The notes beneath the pieces were generated by a model, which did not search any database, was not told the origin of the DNA, and was given only the letters and a program-made list of their open reading frames with translations. Shown in pieces: positions 14,268 to 18,585 of a stretch of DNA of 18,585 nucleotides. The DNA comes from CAZYVA01 sp964650695. Lineage in GTDB: Bacteria; Bacillota; Clostridia; Lachnospirales; Lachnospiraceae. Position numbers and translations under genes: made by a program. The stretch spans positions 1-18,585 of the forward strand of contig CAZYVA010000032.1 in NCBI GenBank assembly GCA_964650695.1, written 5' to 3'. Every line of letters starts with the position of its first letter. The stretch's first letter is position 1.

Positions 14268-14331
14268 CAGGACATCCCTGTAGAATAGAATCATAATCCT
14301 GTAGGGGAGGGGCCGTGAATGGCAACTTAAT

Positions 14332-14371
14332 AAGGAAAGGAGAAGCCCAGTGTTCTTCTCCTTTCCTTTTT
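14332..14371 (+). terminator. Strong intrinsic terminator after the HAD gene
   Basis: AAGGAAAGGAGAAG (14332-14345) pairs perfectly with the complementary arm at 14355-14368 around a nine-base loop, and the right arm runs into five T (14367-14371). It stands between convergent genes. In the minus direction the stem is followed by TTATTAAGTT, so it may also slow transcripts leaving hppA, though less efficiently. Confidence 0.93.
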
Positions 14372-14380
14372 ACATCACAG

Positions 14381-16363
14381 TCACAGCAATCCACCAACCG
14401 CCAGGAACAACGGTGCAAATACAAGCGAAACAATCGTCATCAGCTTAATCAGGATATTGATGGACGGCCCGGACGTATCCTTAAACGGATCGCCTACTGT
14501 GTCGCCCACGACCGCCGCCTTGTGCGCATCGCTCCCTTTGCCGCCGTGGTTGCCGTCCTCGATGTACTTTTTCGCGTTATCCCATGCCCCGCCCGCATTG
14601 GACATGAAGATGGCCATCATAACCCCCGTCACCAAAGCTCCCGCGAGAAGCCCTCCAAGGGAAGCCGGGCCTAATAGGATGCCGACTGCCAGCGGCGCCA
14701 CGACTGCCATGATCCCTGGCACAAGCATCTCTTTCAACGCTGCCGTCGTGGAGATTGCTACACACGATTTGTAATCGGGCTTTCCCGTCCCCTCCAGGAT
14801 GCCCGGAATCTCGCGGAACTGCCTCCGGACCTCCTCAATCATCTTGTTCGCCGCCCTGGACACAGAAGACATCGTCATTGCCGAGAACATGAACGGCAGC
14901 ATACCACCGATAAACAGCCCCATGATGACCCTGTGATCCAAGATATCAATGGTGGAAAGCTGCACCGCTTCCGCGTAAGTCACGAACAACGACAAGGCCG
15001 TCAATGCCGCAGAGCCGATCGCAAACCCTTTCCCCATCGCCGCTGTCGTGTTCCCAACCGCGTCCAGCTTATCCGTGATGTTACGGACGCTTTCATCCAG
15101 GCCGGACATCTCCGCGATACCGCCCGCATTATCTGCGATCGGCCCATAAGCGTCTACCGCTACCGTGATGGCCGTCGTGGAAAGCATCCCAACCGCAGAA
15201 AGCGCAATCCCATAAAGCCCGCAGAATTGATAAGCCGCAAAAATACCTATGCAGATCAGCAAGATAGGGATCGCCGTCGATCGCATCCCAACCGCAAGGC
15301 CACTGATGATCGTCGTTGCGGAGCCTGTCTCCGACTGCTCCGCAATCTCTTTAACCGATTTGTAATCGCCGGATGTATAGACCTCTGTAATGACCCCAAT
15401 CAAAAGCCCGACTATCAGCCCCGACACAATCGCGATCGCGGCATTGAAATCGCCAAAGCACAGTTTGCTCAAGATAAACGCCACAACCAACACAATCACA
15501 CTTGCGGCATAAGAACCGGCTTTCAATGCTTTATGGGGGTTCGAATTTTCATCCCCCTTGACAAAGAATGTCCCAAGGATGGATGCAGCCAAGCCAAGAC
15601 CGGCAATCCCTAACGGATAAGCCGCGCCCTCCGCCCCGAAATAGACAAGCCCCAACGTCAGCGCAGAGATCAAGGCCCCTACATAGGATTCAAAAAGATC
15701 TGCGCCCATGCCTGCAACATCCCCTACATTATCCCCTACATTATCCGCAATGACCGCCGGGTTGCGCGGGTCATCCTCCGGGATGCCTGCCTCTACCTTA
15801 CCGACCAAATCCGCGCCGACATCCGCCGCTTTCGTGTAAATACCGCCGCCCACGCGGGCAAACAGAGCGATAGAGGATGCGCCGAGGCTGAACCCAAACA
15901 GGATATCCGCATTCCCGGTCGCCACATAAATCGCGCTCACACCCAGCACCCCAAGGCCGGCCACGCACATACCCATGACCGCGCCGCCGGAAAAAGCGAT
16001 GGAAAGCGCCTGGTTCATACCCCCCTGCTTCGCTGCGTTCGCGGTGCGGACGTTGGCCTTTGTGGCAACCGTCATACCAAAATATCCCGCCAGCGTAGAA
16101 AACAAAGCCCCTACGACAAAGCACAGAGCCGTGGCCCAGTTTCCGACCCCCAGGCCAATTAGTAAAAATAAGACCGCAACAAAGATAATCAGGATCTTAT
16201 ACTCTGCCGTCAGAAAAGCCCTTGCCCCTTCGCTGATTGATGATGAAATCTCTTTCATCCTGTCCGTCCCTGCGTCCTGCCTTCCTACTTTTGCCGCCAG
16301 CATTGCGGCGAAAATCAGCGCAATGATGCCAAAAACAGGGACTACTGTCACTAATGTACTCAT
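14381..16363 (-). CDS. hppA: K+-dependent membrane-bound pyrophosphatase, probably Na+-pumping
   Basis: An integral membrane pump that couples pyrophosphate hydrolysis to ion export. At 660 residues it has a composition compatible with the usual 16 helices. The substrate signature DVGADLVGKVEAGIPEDDPR is at 181-200, followed by DNVGDNVGDVAGMGADLFES (207-226) and the late KAAVVGDTVGDPFKDTSGP. The GNTTAAMGKGF segment (437-447) has Ala441 and Gly444, the pattern of K+-dependent enzymes; K+-independent ones have Lys and Thr there. Glu225 in DLFES sits at the gate position typical of Na+-pumping forms, whereas plant-type H+ pumps carry the gate Glu four residues later. Na+ is therefore favoured, but dual or H+ pumping is not excluded. 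The start is ATG 16363 with GGGAGGGAG four bases upstream. It has its own 160-base leader after truA. Confidence 0.96.
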   Translation of the reverse strand: MSTLVTVVPVFGIIALIFAAMLAAKVGRQDAGTDRMKEISSSISEGARAFLTAEYKILIIFVAVLFLLIGLGVGNWATALCFVVGALFSTLAGYFGMTVATKANVRTANAAKQGGMNQALSIAFSGGAVMGMCVAGLGVLGVSAIYVATGNADILFGFSLGASSIALFARVGGGIYTKAADVGADLVGKVEAGIPEDDPRNPAVIADNVGDNVGDVAGMGADLFESYVGALISALTLGLVYFGAEGAAYPLGIAGLGLAASILGTFFVKGDENSNPHKALKAGSYAASVIVLVVAFILSKLCFGDFNAAIAIVSGLIVGLLIGVITEVYTSGDYKSVKEIAEQSETGSATTIISGLAVGMRSTAIPILLICIGIFAAYQFCGLYGIALSAVGMLSTTAITVAVDAYGPIADNAGGIAEMSGLDESVRNITDKLDAVGNTTAAMGKGFAIGSAALTALSLFVTYAEAVQLSTIDILDHRVIMGLFIGGMLPFMFSAMTMSSVSRAANKMIEEVRRQFREIPGILEGTGKPDYKSCVAISTTAALKEMLVPGIMAVVAPLAVGILLGPASLGGLLAGALVTGVMMAIFMSNAGGAWDNAKKYIEDGNHGGKGSDAHKAAVVGDTVGDPFKDTSGPSINILIKLMTIVSLVFAPLFLAVGGLL

Positions 16364-16389
16364 AAATCTCCCTCCCAGATACATGATAA

Positions 16390-16433
16390 CTGTCCAGAAC
16401 CGGATTACAGGGTGTTTCTCAGGCTTTGGACAG
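16390..16433 (-). ncRNA. Candidate structured leader of hppA (long hairpin, possible pseudoknot)
   Basis: In the hppA transcript CUGUCCA (16433-16427) pairs perfectly with UGGACAG (16396-16390). After a single A-C mismatch, AGCC pairs with GGUU, giving 11 pairs around a 20-base loop. Loop bases CCCU (16412-16409) can pair with AGGG (16373-16370) in the ribosome binding site, which would hide it. No T run follows, so translational rather than attenuation control would be expected. I cannot assign it to a known riboswitch class; the function is inference. Confidence 0.4.
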
Positions 16434-16522
16434 CCCGTATAGTTTTATATTTCTATCTTAACACAAAAAAAGAATTTGTATATCACCTTTTTCTGATACT
16501 TGCATAATTTTATCCATATTGA

Positions 16523-17296
16523 CTATATTCCGGGGAAAAATTCTTCACTTTTGGAGTCCTTATAGTCTATTTTCACCAAGACCAAACCGTTTGGCATGGC
16601 TGTCGCGCCGGCCTGGGCCCGTTCTCTGGCCTCCAGAATTTCTTTTACCCTTTCCGGCCCATAGAACCCGCGCCCCACCCGGATCAAGGTCCCCGCGATG
16701 ATCCGCACCATATGGTAAAGAAACCCATTTCCGACGATCCGGATAACAATTTCCGCCCCGTTTCGCTCTACTGACAAGCCCTCCACTGTCCGCACGGTAC
16801 TCTCCGCACCGGTACGGACATTGCAGAAGCTGGCAAAATCATGCTCCCCCACCAGGTACGCCGCGCCTTTTTGCATCCGTTCCACATCAAGAGGGAAAGA
16901 AATAAACATACTACTGCGGCGCATGAGTGGATTGGGCATCGAGGCATTGTAGATATGGTACTCATACGTTTTACGGATCGGATCCTGGTATCTCGGGTGC
17001 CAGCAAAGCGGCACTTCCCCGGAGTGGACAACCACGATATCTCCCGGCAGTGTACGATTGATAGCATAAGCCATCCGTCCCGGCGGAATCGGAGACTCCG
17101 TATCAAACACTGCCACATTTCCAAGCGCATGGACACCCGAATCTGTCCGGCTCGCTCCAATCACATGGATATCCTCCCCTGTCAGCGCTGAGATCTTCTG
17201 GTTGAGCACTTCTTCAATTGTGATACCATTCGGCTGTACCTGCCAGCCACAGTAATCAGTCCCATCATAAGCAACCGTCAGCCGGATCCGTCTCAT
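16523..17296 (-). CDS. truA: tRNA pseudouridine synthase A
   Basis: Isomerises uridines 38-40 in the anticodon arm of many tRNAs in the cytoplasm. The 257 residues fit the family. The N-terminus has the LTVAYDGTDYCGWQVQPNG segment. The catalytic Asp52 lies in ASRTDSGVHALGNV; the usual motif is GRTDAGVHA, so Ser replaces Gly before Arg and Ser replaces Ala after Asp, both seen in clostridial members. Later segments RKTYEYHIYN, HDFASFCN and GNGFLYHMVR are the expected core. The start is ATG 17296 behind a GGGGGAGGGCAAGG purine run. It begins 18 bases after ecfT, in the widespread ecfA1-ecfA2-ecfT-truA order. rplM-rpsI, which often follow in Firmicutes, are not next here; hppA is. Confidence 0.96.
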   Translation of the reverse strand: MRRIRLTVAYDGTDYCGWQVQPNGITIEEVLNQKISALTGEDIHVIGASRTDSGVHALGNVAVFDTESPIPPGRMAYAINRTLPGDIVVVHSGEVPLCWHPRYQDPIRKTYEYHIYNASMPNPLMRRSSMFISFPLDVERMQKGAAYLVGEHDFASFCNVRTGAESTVRTVEGLSVERNGAEIVIRIVGNGFLYHMVRIIAGTLIRVGRGFYGPERVKEILEARERAQAGATAMPNGLVLVKIDYKDSKSEEFFPGI

Positions 17297-17314
17297 CCTT
17301 GCCCTCCCCCCACT

Positions 17315-18139
17315 TTAAAAAATCCAGATGTGCATCGGCACATACCGCCCAATCCATACGACGCCCACCACATAAACCACTACAGTCACATACGCCTCAT
17401 AATCCTGTCTACGGTAATGCAGCGGCTTCATCTTTGTCCTTCCTTCCCCACCGCGGTAACATCGCGCCTCCATCGCCATCGCAAGGTCATTGGCTCTCCG
17501 AAACGCCGACACGAATAACGGAACCAATATCGGAACCATCGCTTTTGCACGCTGGATCAGGCTTCCGCTTTCAAAATCCGCCCCTCTCGCCTGCTGCGCT
17601 TTCATGATTTTGTCCGTTTCCTCCAAAAGGATTGGAATAAACCGGAGCGCGATAGACATCATCATCGATACTTCATGAACCGGGACATGAAGCTTCTTCA
17701 GCGGGGAAAGAAGCGCTTCCAGCCCGTCCGTCAGTTCGTTCGGGGTAGTGGTAAATGTCATCAGGGAAGAACCGATGATGAGGTAAACGAGCCGGATCGC
17801 CATGTAGACGGCCATTTTCAACCCCTCCGACGTTATCGTCAAAATCCATGCATGGAACAAGACATCTCCCTCTCTGTTCAGGAATAACTGAAAGAGTACT
17901 GTAATCATTAAAAGCATAAGTACCGGCCTCAGTCCTTTTACAATGTAACGGAACGGTACTTTTGAAATACGGATGACCGAAAAAAGAAACACCGTTGCCA
18001 CCAGATATCCCGAAATACTGCTAAACAAAAATAAAGAAACCAGATACAGCAACGTAGACATAATCTTCACCCTGGGATCCAGCCTGTGTAATCGGCTCTT
18101 TGCCGGATAATACTGCCCGATTGTGATATCTCGAATCAT
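17315..18139 (-). CDS. ecfT: ECF transporter transmembrane scaffold EcfT
   Basis: Membrane scaffold of the energy-coupling factor transporter. It links the two ATPases EcfA1/EcfA2 to interchangeable substrate-binding S proteins for vitamins and trace metals. The 274 residues carry several hydrophobic helices (about 26-56, 66-88, 107-130, 157-172, 200-215 and 249-268). Coupling helices contain the signature Ala-Arg motifs: QQARGADF (182-189) and MEARCYRGGEGRTKM (223-237). The second motif has Cys where many homologues have Gly, a common variant. The start is ATG 18139, overlapping the ecfA2 stop by four bases (ATGA), so translation is coupled. No S-component gene is beside it, as expected for a shared group II module. 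Confidence 0.96.
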   Translation of the reverse strand: MIRDITIGQYYPAKSRLHRLDPRVKIMSTLLYLVSLFLFSSISGYLVATVFLFSVIRISKVPFRYIVKGLRPVLMLLMITVLFQLFLNREGDVLFHAWILTITSEGLKMAVYMAIRLVYLIIGSSLMTFTTTPNELTDGLEALLSPLKKLHVPVHEVSMMMSIALRFIPILLEETDKIMKAQQARGADFESGSLIQRAKAMVPILVPLFVSAFRRANDLAMAMEARCYRGGEGRTKMKPLHYRRQDYEAYVTVVVYVVGVVWIGRYVPMHIWIF

Positions 18140-18585
18140 ATCTCTTCCTCCGGTACCCGCGCTTTCTGCATCGCTTCCATAATCTCATCCGCCGCTTCCT
18201 CTATGGTTGTGACATCGGTCCGGACAGAAAACCCTTCACGGGCCAAATCCTGCATAATATAAGTAACCTGCGGCGCGGCAAGCCCGATCTCTTCCAACTC
18301 CCGGTAAGACTTAAAGATTTCCCCTGGGCAGTCATTGAACAAAATACTTCCCTGGTTCATGACAATGATCCGATCCGCATATCGGGCAATATCTTCCATG
18401 CTGTGTGAAACAAGGATGACTGTCATATCCCCCTGTTTGTGCAGCCATGAAATCTGCTCTAAGATATCATCCCGCCCCCTTGGATCCAGTCCCGCCGTTG
18501 GCTCATCCAGTATCAGCACTTTTGGGCGCATTGCGAGTACGCCCGCAATTGCGGCGCGCCTTTTTTGCCCTCCGGAAAGCTCAAA
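18136..18585 (-). CDS. ecfA2: ECF transporter ATPase EcfA2 (C-terminal part, cut by window edge)
   Basis: ATP-binding subunit that powers the ECF vitamin transporter at the inner face of the membrane. The last 149 residues are present; the Walker A half lies beyond the window. The open frame runs to the edge, beginning FELSGGQKRRAAIAG, which is the ABC signature. It continues with Walker B LILDEPTAGLDPRG, the D-loop and the switch His in VILVSHSMED. A roughly 60-residue tail after the nucleotide-binding domain (EIGLAAPQVTYIMQDLARE and onward) is typical of EcfA2. Position directly before ecfT, with an ATGA overlap, supports EcfA2 over EcfA1. An internal ATG at 18531 is not the start, because the signature motif lies upstream of it. 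Confidence 0.94.
   Translation of the reverse strand, partial: FELSGGQKRRAAIAGVLAMRPKVLILDEPTAGLDPRGRDDILEQISWLHKQGDMTVILVSHSMEDIARYADRIIVMNQGSILFNDCPGEIFKSYRELEEIGLAAPQVTYIMQDLAREGFSVRTDVTTIEEAADEIMEAMQKARVPEEEI

Noticed and set aside
14281..14331. Tiny frame after GGGGAGGGG (ATG-GCA-ACT-TAA)
   Set aside because: It codes for three residues between a stop codon and a terminator; there is no reason to call it a gene.
15720..15750. Short tandem repeat CCCTACATTATC
   Set aside because: It encodes the conserved DNVGDNVGD pyrophosphate-binding motif of hppA, so it is protein-driven and not a repeat element.
16390..16433. TPP riboswitch in the hppA leader
   Set aside because: CUGAGA and ACCCU strings recall the TPP consensus, but the second helix arm and the conserved GCG/AGGG part are missing and the strings lie in a simple hairpin loop.
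16465..16498. Terminator for truA (TATCA/TGATA stem and a later T run)
   Set aside because: The stem is only five AT-rich pairs and the seven-T run starts nine bases after it, which is a poor intrinsic terminator.

Overview
The window looks like ordinary chromosome from a spore-forming, anaerobic member of the Clostridia, most likely Lachnospiraceae. The reasons are moderate G+C, AGGAGG-type ribosome binding sites, a SipL-like spore-coat morphogenesis protein, a K+-dependent membrane pyrophosphatase, an ECF transporter core next to truA, and two lineage-type proteins of unknown function. I see no phage, insertion sequence, CRISPR array, rRNA or tRNA gene. There is no gene-free stretch above 300 bases.

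Layout. (1) Positions 1-7947 are all on the minus strand. In transcription order they hold a PrcB-like lipoprotein, a SipL-like SPOCS/LysM protein, ispE, a GntR/FCD regulator, an HTH protein of unknown role, a dGTPase (dgt), a 405-residue unknown protein and the start of tadA. ispE has its own promoter, placed inside the 3' end of the sipL-like gene. Its leader is strongly palindromic and carries a TTGTATACAA palindrome just before the ribosome binding site. (2) Positions 8113-14267 are on the plus strand: malQ, plsC, pncB, murF and a Cof-type HAD phosphatase, closed by a strong terminator at 14332-14371. (3) Positions 14381-18585 return to the minus strand. In transcription order they are ecfA2 (cut by the window edge), ecfT, truA and hppA. 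hppA has its own leader with a long hairpin.

How the genes fit together. Most are housekeeping: precursor for isoprenoids (ispE), peptidoglycan (murF), phospholipid (plsC), NAD salvage (pncB), glucan metabolism (malQ), tRNA modification (tadA, truA), dNTP pool control (dgt), vitamin uptake (ecfA2-ecfT) and pyrophosphate-driven ion pumping (hppA). The two-gene lipoprotein/sipL-like unit points to sporulation.

I did not find a convincing new multi-gene system. The best leads are regulatory: probable autoregulation of ispE-gntR through TTGTATACAA, the structured ispE leader, a possible leader RNA on hppA, a palindrome over the pncB -10 element, and two conserved-looking proteins of unknown function flanking dgt.
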